Source of the DNA: Actinomycetota bacterium
Lineage (GTDB): Bacteria; Actinomycetota; Actinomycetes; Propionibacteriales; Propionibacteriaceae
DNA length: 64,000 nucleotides
Direction of reading: 5' to 3'
NCBI GenBank assembly: GCA_020161755.1
Contig: JAIUOS010000003.1
Coordinates: 1 to 64,000, forward strand
In this document: in pieces, positions 55,295-64,000 of the stretch
Numbering within the stretch: the stretch's first letter is position 1
How the letters are laid out: each line of letters opens with the position of its first letter
Program-made: the position numbers and the translations under genes
Notes under the pieces: generated by a model
Told to the model about the DNA's origin: nothing
The model's input: the letters and a program-made list of their open reading frames with translations, nothing else
Database searches by the model: none

Positions 55295-56136
55295 CCCTTC
55301 ACCGCCCCCTGGAGCAGTGCGTCCTCGAGGCGGCGTTGCAGGACGGCGTAGATCAGCAGGGTGGGCAGCATGGCCAGGAAGCAGGCGGCCATCAGGATCC
55401 CGTAGTCGGTCTGGGTCAGCGAGGTGAGCACCGGGATCGCGACCTGGATGGTGCGGACGCGGGCGTCGGAGCCCAGCAGGAGCATCGAGAAGATGTACTC
55501 GTTCCAGAACGCGAGGAAGTTGAGGATCGTCACGGTGGCGACGCCGGGCGTCACGACCGGCAGGAAGATGTGCCGCAGGATCTGCCAGCGGCGGGCGCCG
55601 TCCAGCAGCGCGCTCTCCTCCAGCTCGACCGGCACGGTCCGCATGAACTGGGTCAGCAGCAGGACGGTCAGGGGGAGCGCGGTGGCCGGGAAGTAGAGGA
55701 TCAGGAAGGTGCGGGTGTGGAACAGGCCCAGCGCGATCGCCAGCAGCACGGTCGGGACGAGGGCGGCGAAGCCGGGGACCAGCATGCCGGAGCTGAAGAT
55801 CCGCTCGGTCACCACGCCGGCCTTCGTGCGCATCCTGGCCAGGCCGTAAGCGGCGGGCACGGCCAGCAGCAGGGTGAGCAGCAGCGACCCGCCGACGACG
55901 ATGAACGAGTTGATCATCGCCGACCCCATCTCGGTGCGGTCCCAGGCCTCGAAGAAGTTCTCCAGGTCGAGGGACGCGGGCAGCGCGAGCGGGTGGGTGA
56001 AGATCTCCAGGTTGCTCTTGAACGAGGAGGCGAGCACGAACCACAGGGGCAGCACCAGCAGCGCGGCGTAGGTCCACGCCAGCGCGTAGGTGTACCACGG
56101 GAGCCGGAGTCGGCGGGCGGGGGAGATCGCTGACAT
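55291..56136 (-). CDS. Carbohydrate ABC transporter permease, MalG-type (CUT1)
   Basis: A 281-residue permease with six membrane helices. The EAA loop, ELEESALLDGARRWQILRHIFLPVVTPG (read in parts), contacts the ATPase. It pairs with the MalF-type permease directly upstream (1-nt overlap TGATG) and is followed by the fucosidase (4-nt overlap). No ATPase gene is present; actinobacterial CUT1 systems commonly use a shared MsiK/UgpC-type ATPase encoded elsewhere. Confidence 0.92.
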
Positions 56137-57089
56137 CAGTAATCCTGGCGGAAGAGGCGGAGGATGACGGCCATACCGGCGAGCCCGACGGCGATCAGGA
56201 CGACGCCGACAGCCTGGCTGTAGCCGATCTGGTAGGACAGGAAGGCCTTGTAGTAGAGGAGGAACGACCAGGTCGTGGTGGCCCGGTCCGGACCGCCGTT
56301 GGTGAGCAGCAGGATGGTCGCCGCCGAACCGAACAGCGTCCACAGGAACTGGAGCATCGCCATCACCCCGAAGTAGCTCTTCGAGATCGGGTAGGCGATG
56401 AGCCACATCCGTTGCCAGTGGCCGGCCCCGTCGAGCTCGGCCGCAGCGAAGGTCTCCGGGTCGATCGCGCCGAGCCTGGCGCTGAACAGGACGGCGTTGA
56501 AGCCGATGCCCTGCCACAGGTCGACGAGGATCACCCACGCCAGGGCGGTCTGCGGGTTGGCGAGCCACGCGGTGGTCCAGTCGCCCAGCCCGACGCTGGT
56601 GAGAAGTCCGTTCAGGATCCCGGTGGGGGCCAGGATCGCGATGAAGAACATGGACTTCACGGGGAGGGAGATCAGCGCCGGGATGAACAGGATCACCTTC
56701 AGCAGTCCGCCGAACCGCGGCTTCAGGGAGACGAAGTAGCCGAGCATGAACGACAGCACCGTGAGCACCGGGACGAGGACCAGCACCTGGATGGCGGTGA
56801 CCTGGCCGGCGCCCCAGAAGGTCGGGTCGGAGAAGACCTTGGCGTAGTTCTTCCAGCCGACCAGCTTGGGCCTGGACAAGATCCCCTGCCAGTCGGTGAA
56901 GGAGACGTAGAAGACCGCGATCAGCGGTCCGATCGTGAAGAAGAAGAAGGAGACGAGGGCCGGCACGGTCATCGTGGCGAAGCCGAGGTCCCGGCGGACG
57001 AGCCGGCGGCGGTTGTGCGCCGCACGGCCGTCCGCCTGCTCGTCCGCCGCGAGTCGACTACCGGCAACTGCTCCGGGTAGGAGGCTCAC
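56136..57089 (-). CDS. Carbohydrate ABC transporter permease, MalF-type (CUT1)
   Basis: A 317-residue permease with a basic cytoplasmic N-terminus and about six membrane helices. FFFFTIGPLIAVFYVSFTDWQG is typical for the first helix, and the EAA loop is AAAELDGAGHWQRMWLIAYPISKSY. NGGPDRATTTWSFLLYYKAF is the conserved late segment. It lies 15 nt after the binding-protein stop and overlaps the next permease by 1 nt. Substrate is not deducible from the permease; context suggests oligosaccharides carrying fucose or mannose. Confidence 0.92.
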   Translation of the reverse strand: MSLLPGAVAGSRLAADEQADGRAAHNRRRLVRRDLGFATMTVPALVSFFFFTIGPLIAVFYVSFTDWQGILSRPKLVGWKNYAKVFSDPTFWGAGQVTAIQVLVLVPVLTVLSFMLGYFVSLKPRFGGLLKVILFIPALISLPVKSMFFIAILAPTGILNGLLTSVGLGDWTTAWLANPQTALAWVILVDLWQGIGFNAVLFSARLGAIDPETFAAAELDGAGHWQRMWLIAYPISKSYFGVMAMLQFLWTLFGSAATILLLTNGGPDRATTTWSFLLYYKAFLSYQIGYSQAVGVVLIAVGLAGMAVILRLFRQDY

Positions 57090-57104
57090 GGTGGATCCGC
57101 TCCG

Positions 57105-58391
57105 TCACTCGTAGGCCGCGTCGAGCGCCGCGCACACCTGCTGGGCGGTCTTGCCGGCCGTGTAGGCGCCGCTCGCCGCGTCGGTGAACGCCTGCTGCTT
57201 GTCGGCGGGGACGAGGCTGTCCATCAGCGGGGCCAGCTGGCCACTGTCACGGACGCCCAGCGCGCTGTTGAGCACCGGGTTGTCGTAGCTCGGCGCGGTG
57301 GCCGGCGAGAAGGCGAGCACCTGGGCGGCGGCGGCCATCTTGTCGGCCACGTCCTGCTCGTACCACATCTTCACGAACTTGCCGATCCACTCGGACTTCT
57401 TCACCCCGTTGGGGCTGAGCAGCCAGCCGTTGGAGCCGTAGGTGGCGTAGTAGAGCGGCTTGTTGGTCGAGTCGGCCGGCAGCGGCATGCCGCTGGCGAC
57501 GGTGTTCGCCTGCATCTTGGCCGGCACCTCGCTGAAGACCCAGCTGCCGGCGTGCATTCCCGCAGCGGCACCGGTGAAGAACGCGGTGTTCATCTGGTCG
57601 TAGCCGTAGCCGGCGGCGTCCTTCTGGAACACGCCCGCATCGCGCAGCCGGACGAAGTACTCGATGCCCTTCATGGACGGCTCGGAGGCGCAGTAGCCGC
57701 CGTTGCGGTACAGCTCCTTGGTCTGGTCGGCGGTGGAGTACGCCTGGAACACCATCATCGCGTACTTGGCGCCCGACCAGTCCTTGCCGCCGGCCGCGAT
57801 CAGCGAGACCTTCGCCGCCTTGGCCGCGGCGACCGCGCCGGTCAGTTCGGCCTCGTTCGTGGGCGGTGCGGACAGCCCGGCCTTGCTCAGCGCGTCGGTG
57901 TTCCAGATCATCGGCCAGATGTTGCCGATCATCGGGACGCCGTAGGTGACGCCGTCGGAATTGGTCCAGTCGGCGATCGCGTCGGGGAGGACGGTGTCCT
58001 TCAGGCCCCACTGCTCGAGGTACGGGGTGGCGTCCACGGCGGCGCCCTTGGACACCCAGGTGGAGACCTTGCCCTGCGCGTTGAAGTTCACCAGGTCGGC
58101 CTCGGTGCCGGCGGCGACCGACGCCTCGTAGGCGTCCATGGCGCCGTCGCCGCTCGCTTCCGTGACGGTGACCTTGATGCCGGTCTCGGCCTCGAACTTC
58201 GAGATCACGTCGGCCTGGATGGTGCCCAGGGGCGTGCCCTTGACCATGGTCGAGTAGAGGGTGATCTCGGTGGGCTTCTCCGCACTGGAGGCGGCCGTGG
58301 ACGGGGCGGTCTGGGTGCCGCTGGCGCACCCGGTGAGGATGGTGGCGACGGCCACGCCCACCGCCACGCTCGACAAGAGTGTCTTGCTCAC
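57105..58391 (-). CDS. Extracellular sugar-binding lipoprotein (CUT1 ABC transporter)
   Basis: A 428-residue lipoprotein with signal VSKTLLSSVAVGVAVATILTGC, the lipidated cysteine in LTGC, then a short Ser/Thr/Ala linker. A family 1 solute-binding fold follows (SKFEAETGIKVTVTEASGDGAMDAYEA; GVTYGVPMIGNIWPMIWNTDAL). The GTG start at 58391 is chosen because AAAGGAG lies at the proper distance; a TTG at 58409 would add six residues before a normal signal peptide. First gene of the transporter-fucosidase operon, under three LacI-type operators. Confidence 0.93.
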   Translation of the reverse strand: MSKTLLSSVAVGVAVATILTGCASGTQTAPSTAASSAEKPTEITLYSTMVKGTPLGTIQADVISKFEAETGIKVTVTEASGDGAMDAYEASVAAGTEADLVNFNAQGKVSTWVSKGAAVDATPYLEQWGLKDTVLPDAIADWTNSDGVTYGVPMIGNIWPMIWNTDALSKAGLSAPPTNEAELTGAVAAAKAAKVSLIAAGGKDWSGAKYAMMVFQAYSTADQTKELYRNGGYCASEPSMKGIEYFVRLRDAGVFQKDAAGYGYDQMNTAFFTGAAAGMHAGSWVFSEVPAKMQANTVASGMPLPADSTNKPLYYATYGSNGWLLSPNGVKKSEWIGKFVKMWYEQDVADKMAAAAQVLAFSPATAPSYDNPVLNSALGVRDSGQLAPLMDSLVPADKQQAFTDAASGAYTAGKTAQQVCAALDAAYE

Positions 58392-58425
58392 TGCATCTCC
58401 TTTGATCAAGGCTCGTGTGCTTTCG

Positions 58426-58475
58426 AGAGTAGAGCGCTGAGTAAACGTTGTCTAGAGGATGAGTAAACGTTATCT
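58426..58475 (-). promoter_or_regulatory. Promoter of the transporter operon with two LacI-type operators
   Basis: A minus-strand -10 box TACTCT (58431-58426) with operator A GAGTAAACGTTGTCT (58439-58453) between it and the -35 region. Operator B, GAGTAAACGTTATCT (58461-58475), lies exactly 22 nt away in the same orientation, two DNA turns. Confidence 0.65.
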
Positions 58476-58514
58476 CACCGTTACCCGGCGTTTCCCCGAC
58501 GTCGCGCGGACTCC

Positions 58515-58544
58515 TTGCGCCGTGCGGTGAGTAAACGTTATCTT
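58515..58544 (+). promoter_or_regulatory. Promoter of the GH130-lacI-GH2-esterase operon with LacI-type operator C
   Basis: TTGCGC (58515-58520), 18 nt, TATCTT (58539-58544). Operator C GAGTAAACGTTATCT (58529-58543) overlaps the -10 box. The leader of about 45 nt ends with a GGGAGGAGAG site before ATG 58598. Confidence 0.6.
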
Positions 58545-58597
58545 GACTTCTGGCCACCTGCACCGGGCAGGGCGGTTCGAGACCGGGAGGAGAGGGC

Positions 58598-59725
58598 ATG
58601 GGATCGATCGACCACGGGTCGCTGGCAGCAGCGCACCAGGCGGCGCTGGACCACGGCGACCCCCCGGTCGAACTGCTAACCGTCGGCCGGTTCTCCGCGC
58701 AGTACGCCGACGCCCGCCCGTGGGCCATCGGGCCGTTCCGCCTCGACCCGTCCCTGACGTTCCGCCCGGAGGCAGACTGGGCCGACCCGACCGGCATCGG
58801 CTGGTCGAGCACCTCGCTCTTCAATCCCACCCCCATCCTTGCCGGGGACGGCCTGCACGTCTTCTACCGGGCCGCCCCGCGCAAGGAGTCCCTCGGCAGC
58901 CGGATCGGGCACGCCGTGCGCACCGCCGACGGCTGGCGGGACGATCCCGCCAACCCGGTGGTGTGGCCGACGCTGCCCAACGAGGTGCTCGGCGTCGAGG
59001 ACCCGAAGGTCTACCGGGCGCCGGACGGCAGCTACCGGCTGTTCTACAACGCCATCTGGGACGCCGCGGACGCCGGCCCCGGCGAGGCGGAGCTGCTCGC
59101 GTCCACGCCGATGCCGGGCATCGGCTGCGACATCATGGTCGCCACCAGCGACGACCTCGTGCACTGGCGCAAGCTCGGCCCGGCGGTGCCCCGCGAGGTG
59201 TCCCGCGGCTGGGCGAAGGGTGCGGTCATCCCGCGGACGCCGGCCGGCGACGCCGTCGCCATCGGCGGGGAGTTCCTGATGTACCTCTCCGAGGGCTGCG
59301 GCGGCCGGTTGGTGGTCGGACGGTCCCCGGACCTGAGCACCTGGACGTTCGCCCCGGTGCCCTACCTCGACCTGGCCCCGCTCGGCGGCAGCCTGTGCGA
59401 GGTCGCCTGCGCGAGCGTGGGCCACCACACCGGCGACGACCTGGTGCTGGACTTCTTCTACGAGGAGGTGGACGGTCGGCTGGCCGCGGGCCAGGCGCTC
59501 TACGACCGCTCCGACCCGTTCACCCAGCGCGAGCTCAGCCGGGGCGGGTCGCTGGCCTGGGGCGGCCTGGTCGCCTACTCCGGCGGCCTCTACTTCACGC
59601 AGGGCTGGGACGCCCCCGAGGGCGTCCGTGAGCTCTCCTGGTACCGCGCGGAGACCCCCGCGGGTGCACCCGCGTCCGCCGCAGACCCCGTGTTAGGCTC
59701 CGTCTCGCCGGGAGGACCACGCTGA
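58598..59725 (+). CDS. Glycoside hydrolase family 130 protein (beta-mannoside phosphorylase-like)
   Basis: A 375-residue cytoplasmic five-bladed propeller. NPTPILAGDGLHVFYRAA, SRIGHAV, GVEDPKVYRAPDG (the GH130 ED-P-R/K motif) and KGAVIPR fit GH130. These enzymes mostly cleave beta-mannosides with phosphate, yielding mannose 1-phosphate, though some are hydrolases. The pairing with a GH2 beta-mannosidase two genes on supports beta-mannoside metabolism. First gene of the rightward operon. Its stop overlaps the lacI start (TGATG). GH43-like propellers are the alternative, less likely. Confidence 0.82.
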   Translation: MGSIDHGSLAAAHQAALDHGDPPVELLTVGRFSAQYADARPWAIGPFRLDPSLTFRPEADWADPTGIGWSSTSLFNPTPILAGDGLHVFYRAAPRKESLGSRIGHAVRTADGWRDDPANPVVWPTLPNEVLGVEDPKVYRAPDGSYRLFYNAIWDAADAGPGEAELLASTPMPGIGCDIMVATSDDLVHWRKLGPAVPREVSRGWAKGAVIPRTPAGDAVAIGGEFLMYLSEGCGGRLVVGRSPDLSTWTFAPVPYLDLAPLGGSLCEVACASVGHHTGDDLVLDFFYEEVDGRLAAGQALYDRSDPFTQRELSRGGSLAWGGLVAYSGGLYFTQGWDAPEGVRELSWYRAETPAGAPASAADPVLGSVSPGGPR

Positions 59726-60705
59726 TGTCGGCTATGACCATTCGAGATGTCGCCCGGGAAGCGGGCGTCTCGATCGCCACCGCCTCCCGCGTCATCAACG
59801 GCATCTCCACGGTCGACCCGCAACTCGTCGAGCGCGTCCGCGACTCCGCGAAGCGCCTGGGCTACGTCCCCAACAACGTCGGACGCTCGCTGCGGCTCAA
59901 GCGCAGCACCTCCTGGGCGATGATCGTGCAGGGGCTGAACGCGTTCATCGCCTCGGTCGTCGAGGCCGTCGAGGAGGCGGCCGAGCGTGACGGGATCAGC
60001 GTCTACCTCGGCATCACCGGTTTCGACGACGAGCGTGAGCGGCGCTACGTCCAGACGTCGCTGAGCCAGCAGGTCGGCGGGCTGATCGTGGGTCGCGCCT
60101 CCAGCTCCGAGGCCTACACCGGCCTGGACATCCCGATCGTGTTCGTCGACCGCGGCTTCCCCGACCTCCCTCACGACTCGGTGACGATCGACAACCACCT
60201 CGCCGGGCGGCTGGTCGCCGAGCACCTCGCCGACCAGGGCTTCCGCCGGATCGCCTACATCGCCAGCGACGAGCAGGACTCGCCGGTGGCGATGCGCGCG
60301 GACGGGCTCACCGCCGCCCTCGCCGAGCGTGGCATCGACGTCCCCGCCGAGTACCGGCGCACCACCCAGTTCTCCCTGCCCGGCGGACGTGAGCAGATGG
60401 CGGCGCTGCTCCAGCTGCCCGAGCCGCCGGACGCGGTCTTCTGCACCAACGGCCCGACCACCCAGGGTGCGCACCTGGAGCTCCAGGCGGCCGGCAACCG
60501 GACGGTCGCGCTGGTCGGCACCGACGACGAGGAGTGGACCGCGCTCGCGACCCCCCCGGTCACCGTGGTGCAACAGCCGGTCGCCGAGATCGGGGCCACC
60601 GCCGCCCGCCTGCTCGCCGACCGCGCGGCCGGGTCGAAGGAACCGCCGCAGCACGTGGTGCTCCAGCCCACGCTGATCGTCCGCGAATCCAGCCTGCGCC
60701 GCTGA
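59725..60705 (+). CDS. LacI-family transcriptional regulator of the glycan locus
   Basis: A 326-residue regulator. The N-terminal helix-turn-helix and hinge (MTIRDVAREAGVSIATASRV; SLRLKRS) are followed by a periplasmic-binding-protein-like effector domain. GGAGG lies 9 nt before the ATG. It is cotranscribed with GH130 and GH2. Five copies of a LacI-type site (AAACGTT core) occur only at promoters of this locus, so it very likely represses GH16, the transporter operon and its own operon until a sugar binds (inference, but strongly supported). Confidence 0.93.
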   Translation: MSAMTIRDVAREAGVSIATASRVINGISTVDPQLVERVRDSAKRLGYVPNNVGRSLRLKRSTSWAMIVQGLNAFIASVVEAVEEAAERDGISVYLGITGFDDERERRYVQTSLSQQVGGLIVGRASSSEAYTGLDIPIVFVDRGFPDLPHDSVTIDNHLAGRLVAEHLADQGFRRIAYIASDEQDSPVAMRADGLTAALAERGIDVPAEYRRTTQFSLPGGREQMAALLQLPEPPDAVFCTNGPTTQGAHLELQAAGNRTVALVGTDDEEWTALATPPVTVVQQPVAEIGATAARLLADRAAGSKEPPQHVVLQPTLIVRESSLRR

Positions 60706-60733
60706 GCGGCACCCTGGAGAAGGGCCAACGAAA

Positions 60734-63292
60734 GTGAACACTCTCGACCTCGCTGGGCGCGCCTGGACCGTGCGCGCCGACGTGACCACCGACGCCTGGG
60801 CGGAGGTCCCCGAGGCGGTCCGTCCGGCCGTGGCCGCGGGGGTGCCCGCGTCCGTGCCCGGCTGCGTGCACACCGACCTGATGGCGGCCGGCCTGCTGGC
60901 CGACCCCTACCTCGGTGCGGCCGAGGCCGACCAGGTGTGGGTGGGCCGCCAGACGTGGGTCTACCGCTGCACCTTCGACCTGCCCGGCGACGCCGCAGAG
61001 CTCACCGCCGCGCACTGCGACCTGGTCTGCGAGGGCCTGGACACCGTCGCCGCTGTCTCGTGCAACGACGTCCTGCTGGGGCGGACCGCAAACATGCACC
61101 GTCGCTACACGTTCGCGGCCAGGGAGGCGCTGCGCGCCGGCGGCAACGTGGTCGAGGTGCGGTTCGGTCCGGCCCTGGAGCACGCCGCCGCGATGCAGGA
61201 GCTGGTCGGCGCGCGGCACCACGTCGAGGCCGACCCGTACAACCTGATCCGCAAGATGGCCTGCAACTTCGGCTGGGACTGGGGTCCGCGGCTGGTCACG
61301 TGCGGGATCTGGAAGCCGATCTCCCTGGTCAGCTGGGACGCCGTCCGCATCGCCGAGGTGACCGTGCTGGCCACCGTCGACCCGGCCGGCGCCGACCCGG
61401 CGTCCCACCGGTGGGCCGGACGGCTGGCGGTCGCGGTCCGGCTGGACGGGGACGTCGCCGGGGCCCGCGTCCGGGTCGGCGTCGCGGACGCGGAGCTCGA
61501 GGCCGAGGTGGCGGCGGAGCCGGGCTGGACCCGGCTCGAGCTCGAAGCGGCCTCGGTGCGGCCGTGGTGGCCGCACCCGCTCGGCAAACCGGTCCGCTAC
61601 GACGTGGCGATCAGCGTCCTGACGCCGGCGGGGGAGGCCGACCGCCGGGACGTCCGCACCGGGTTCCGTTCCACCGCACTTGACACCACCCCGGACGCCG
61701 ACGGCGCCGGCTCGACCTTCGGGCTGCGGATCAACGGCGTGCCGGTGTTCGTCCGGGGCGCCAACTGGATCCCCGACGACTGCTTCGTCACCCGGGTGAC
61801 CCCCGAGCGGTACCGCGAACGGATCCGCCAGGCCCGCGACGCCAACATCGACCTGCTGCGGGTGTGGGGTGGCGGAATCTACGAGACCGACGAGTTCTAC
61901 GCCGCGTGCGACGAGCTCGGCATGCTGGTGTGGCAGGACTTCTGCCTGGCCTGCTCCCCCTACCCCGAGGAGGAGCCGTTCTGGAGCGAACTCGAGGCCG
62001 AGGCCCGCGACAACGTCACCCGGCTCAGCCCGCACCCGTCGCTGGTGGTCTGGAACGGCAACAACGAGGCCACCTGGGGTCACGAGGAATGGGGCTGGCA
62101 GGACCTGGTCGGCGGTGACCTCAGCTGGGGCGGCGGCTACTACGACGAGCTCTTCCCGCGGATCATGGCCGAGCTGGACCCGTCGCGTCCGTACTGGGCG
62201 GGCAGCCCGTCCTCCGGTGTGCCCGGCGTCCCCGCCAACAGCCCCGACCACGGGTGCATGCACATCTGGGACGTGTGGAACGACCGCGACTACACCGGCT
62301 ACGACGACTACTCGCCACGCTTCGTGTCCGAGTTCGGCTACCAGGGCCCGGCGACCTGGACGACCTGGGCCCGCACCCTGGCCCCCGACCAGCTCGCCGC
62401 GGGGTCCGCGCACCTGGCGCTGCGCCAGCGGGCCGCGAACGGTGACGCGAAGCTGAACGGCGGGCTCGCCGGCCACCTCCCGGTGCCCGGCCGGGGCTTC
62501 GCCGAGTTCGACGACTGGCTGTTCACCACCCAGCTCCAGCAGGCCCGCGCGATCCGGTACGGCATCGAGCGCTGGCGGTCGCTGCGCGGGCACTGCCGCG
62601 GCTCGATCGTGTGGCAGCTCAACGACTGCTGGCCGTCCATCTCCTGGTCGGCGCTGGATTCCGGCACCGATGCGGCCGGCCGCCCGGTGGCCCGCCGCAA
62701 ACCGCTGTGGTACGCGATCCGCAGCGCCTACGACGACCACCTGGTCACGATCCGGACCGAGGGCGACCCCCCGCGCGCGGTGCTGGTCAACGACGCGGAC
62801 GCCGCCTGGGCGGCCGTGGGGCAGGTCGAGCTGCGCGACCTCTCCGGCCACCAGCTGTGGACGGTCCCGGTCGAGGCCGAGGTGCCGCCCCGGTCCACGG
62901 TGTCGGTACCGCTGCCGGCGCTCCCGTCCGAGGTCGCCGGGACGGCCCTGGTGGCTACGCTGCGTGGCGCCGAGCGCTGCGTCCGGCTGCTCGCCGAGGA
63001 CGTGGCGGCCGGGTTGCCCCAGCCACGCCTCCGGGCGAGCGTCAGCACCACCGGCAACGGTGCGGAGGTGACGCTGACGGCGTCCACGTTCGTGCGCAGC
63101 CTGTGCCTGTTCGCCGACCGGGTCGCCGAGGGTGCGCAGGTCGACACCATGCTCGTCGACCTGTTCCCCGGCGAACGCCACACGTTCGTGGTGACCGGCA
63201 ACCTCGACGACGTCGACCTCGGGGCCCTCACCCGCGCGCCGGCCCTGCGCTCGTCCTTCGGCACCGTCCGCCCGACCACCGGGGAGTCCTGA
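60734..63292 (+). CDS. Beta-mannosidase, glycoside hydrolase family 2
   Basis: An 852-residue GH2 enzyme of the beta-mannosidase type. The N-terminal jelly roll has SVPGCVHTDLMAAGLLADPYLG and NFGWDWGPRLVTCGIWKPI. The barrel begins RGANWIPDDCFVTRV and LLRVWGGGIYETDEFYAACDELG. The acid/base glutamate is in VWNGNNE (about residue 445) and the nucleophile in SEFGYQG (about 533). There is no signal peptide, so it is cytoplasmic and removes beta-mannose from imported oligosaccharides. GTG start with GAGAAGG upstream. It overlaps the esterase gene by 1 nt. Confidence 0.95.
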   Translation: MNTLDLAGRAWTVRADVTTDAWAEVPEAVRPAVAAGVPASVPGCVHTDLMAAGLLADPYLGAAEADQVWVGRQTWVYRCTFDLPGDAAELTAAHCDLVCEGLDTVAAVSCNDVLLGRTANMHRRYTFAAREALRAGGNVVEVRFGPALEHAAAMQELVGARHHVEADPYNLIRKMACNFGWDWGPRLVTCGIWKPISLVSWDAVRIAEVTVLATVDPAGADPASHRWAGRLAVAVRLDGDVAGARVRVGVADAELEAEVAAEPGWTRLELEAASVRPWWPHPLGKPVRYDVAISVLTPAGEADRRDVRTGFRSTALDTTPDADGAGSTFGLRINGVPVFVRGANWIPDDCFVTRVTPERYRERIRQARDANIDLLRVWGGGIYETDEFYAACDELGMLVWQDFCLACSPYPEEEPFWSELEAEARDNVTRLSPHPSLVVWNGNNEATWGHEEWGWQDLVGGDLSWGGGYYDELFPRIMAELDPSRPYWAGSPSSGVPGVPANSPDHGCMHIWDVWNDRDYTGYDDYSPRFVSEFGYQGPATWTTWARTLAPDQLAAGSAHLALRQRAANGDAKLNGGLAGHLPVPGRGFAEFDDWLFTTQLQQARAIRYGIERWRSLRGHCRGSIVWQLNDCWPSISWSALDSGTDAAGRPVARRKPLWYAIRSAYDDHLVTIRTEGDPPRAVLVNDADAAWAAVGQVELRDLSGHQLWTVPVEAEVPPRSTVSVPLPALPSEVAGTALVATLRGAERCVRLLAEDVAAGLPQPRLRASVSTTGNGAEVTLTASTFVRSLCLFADRVAEGAQVDTMLVDLFPGERHTFVVTGNLDDVDLGALTRAPALRSSFGTVRPTTGES

Positions 63293-64000
63293 TGCCCTCG
63301 ATCGACCTGCCCCTGGCAGACCTGCGCAGCTACCGCTCCAGCGCCCCGGAGCCGGCCGACTTCGACGCGGCGTGGCAGCGGACGCTGGCCGACGCCCGGA
63401 CGGTGCCGATGCAGGCGCAGGTCACGGAGGTGCGCACCGGGCTGCGCCTGCTGCGCAGCTTCGACGTGGTGTTCCCCGGCTTCGGCGGCGACCCGATCAG
63501 GGCCTGGCTGACCGTGCCCGCCGACGCCGCCGGCCCGCTGCCGGCGATGGTGGTCTACAACGGCTACGGGGGCGGGCGGGGCCTGCCGGTCGACCACCTG
63601 TCGTGGGCGAGCGCCGGGTTCGCCGAGCTGTTCATGGACACCCGCGGCCAGGGCTCCTCCTGGGGCAGTGGCGGCGACACCCCGGACCCCCACGACGCGG
63701 GCGTCGCCGGCCCGGGCTACCTCACCCGCGGCGTGGAGAGCTTCGAGACCTGGTACTACCGGCGGCTGGTCACCGACGCGGTGCGCGCGGTCGACGCGGT
63801 CCGGTCGATCCCGCTGGTCGACCCCGCGCGGGTGCTGGTCACCGGCGGCAGCCAGGGCGGGGCGCTGGCCATCGCCACCGCCGGACTGGCGGACGGACTG
63901 CTGGCCGCCCTGCCGGACGTGCCGTTCCTGTGCGACATCGAACGCTGCGTGGGCCTGGTCGACACCGACCCGTACCGCGAGGTGTCCCGTTACCTGGCCG
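63292..64000 (+). CDS. Acetyl esterase of the CE7 (acetylxylan esterase/cephalosporin deacetylase) family, cut by the window end
   Basis: The first 236 residues are present; the frame is open to the window edge. MPSIDLPLADLRSYRS and DFDAAWQRTLADAR are the usual start. VVYNGYGGGRGLPVDHLSWASAGFAELFMDTRGQGSS is the oxyanion region (read in parts), and the nucleophile serine is in the GGSQGG elbow. Such enzymes remove acetyl groups from sugars or small oligosaccharides in the cytoplasm. Translationally coupled to the beta-mannosidase (TGATG), which suggests that the imported mannosides are acetylated. Confidence 0.9.
   Translation, partial: MPSIDLPLADLRSYRSSAPEPADFDAAWQRTLADARTVPMQAQVTEVRTGLRLLRSFDVVFPGFGGDPIRAWLTVPADAAGPLPAMVVYNGYGGGRGLPVDHLSWASAGFAELFMDTRGQGSSWGSGGDTPDPHDAGVAGPGYLTRGVESFETWYYRRLVTDAVRAVDAVRSIPLVDPARVLVTGGSQGGALAIATAGLADGLLAALPDVPFLCDIERCVGLVDTDPYREVSRYLA

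Overview
The window is chromosomal DNA of a very GC-rich Gram-positive bacterium. Actinomycetota is certain from gene content: DUF3073, DUF4191, the sucB-lipB-lipA block, an actinobacterial Tad pilus, and sugar ABC transporters without their own ATPase. A member of Propionibacteriaceae or a close relative is my best guess, but that is inference. Genes are densely packed and often overlap as ATGA, GTGA or TGATG. I see no tRNA, rRNA, prophage, transposase or CRISPR array.

Layout. (1) 0-14.5 kb, housekeeping: a methyltransferase, long-form purL divergent from purC, a BadF-type kinase, a pabB-pabC fusion, a succinate-semialdehyde dehydrogenase, a DUF4870 membrane protein, purF-purM and DUF3073. 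(2) 14.7-29.5 kb: a compact Tad/Flp pilus locus with cpaB, a TadZ-TadE fusion, tadE, tadA, tadB and tadC, then an embedded two-component system, flp, an OmpA-like lipoprotein, tadG, a DUF192 gene, tadV, a large pilin-like protein of unknown type and a lipoprotein. (3) 29.5-41.8 kb: small membrane proteins, an Uup-type ABC-F protein, DUF4191, lipA, lipB, sucB, a flavoprotein, pepA and an AbiEi/nuclease-like gene. (4) 42.0-44.3 kb: an iron-type alcohol dehydrogenase and gcvT. (5) 44.3-52.7 kb: a histidine-utilisation operon, hutH-hutU-M20 amidohydrolase-hutF-hutI, divergent from an IclR regulator and an aldo/keto reductase. (6) 52.8-64 kb: a glycan-utilisation locus with a Tat-exported GH16 enzyme, GH29 fucosidase, CUT1 ABC transporter, GH130, LacI regulator, GH2 beta-mannosidase and a CE7 esterase cut by the window edge.

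How the genes work together. The Tad genes encode assembly ATPases, membrane platform, prepilin peptidase and several prepilins. In the TadZ-TadE fusion an intact prepilin cleavage site sits exactly at the junction, so the peptidase could split one polypeptide into an ATPase and a pseudopilin. The glycan locus is tied together by five copies of a GAGTAAACGTT operator at three promoters, very likely bound by the LacI protein. The hut operon has no hutG; an M20 amidohydrolase probably performs the last step, and its HutF lacks the usual N-terminal domain, its start being encoded by a palindromic repeat.

Non-coding patterns. At least eight genes have a TAnnnT-like -10 hexamer only 6-7 nt before the start codon, which points to frequent leaderless transcription. 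Several palindromic repeat families occupy gene ends. One, with a GGGGAC-type core, lies between convergent genes and shows compensatory base changes, so it probably also terminates transcription.
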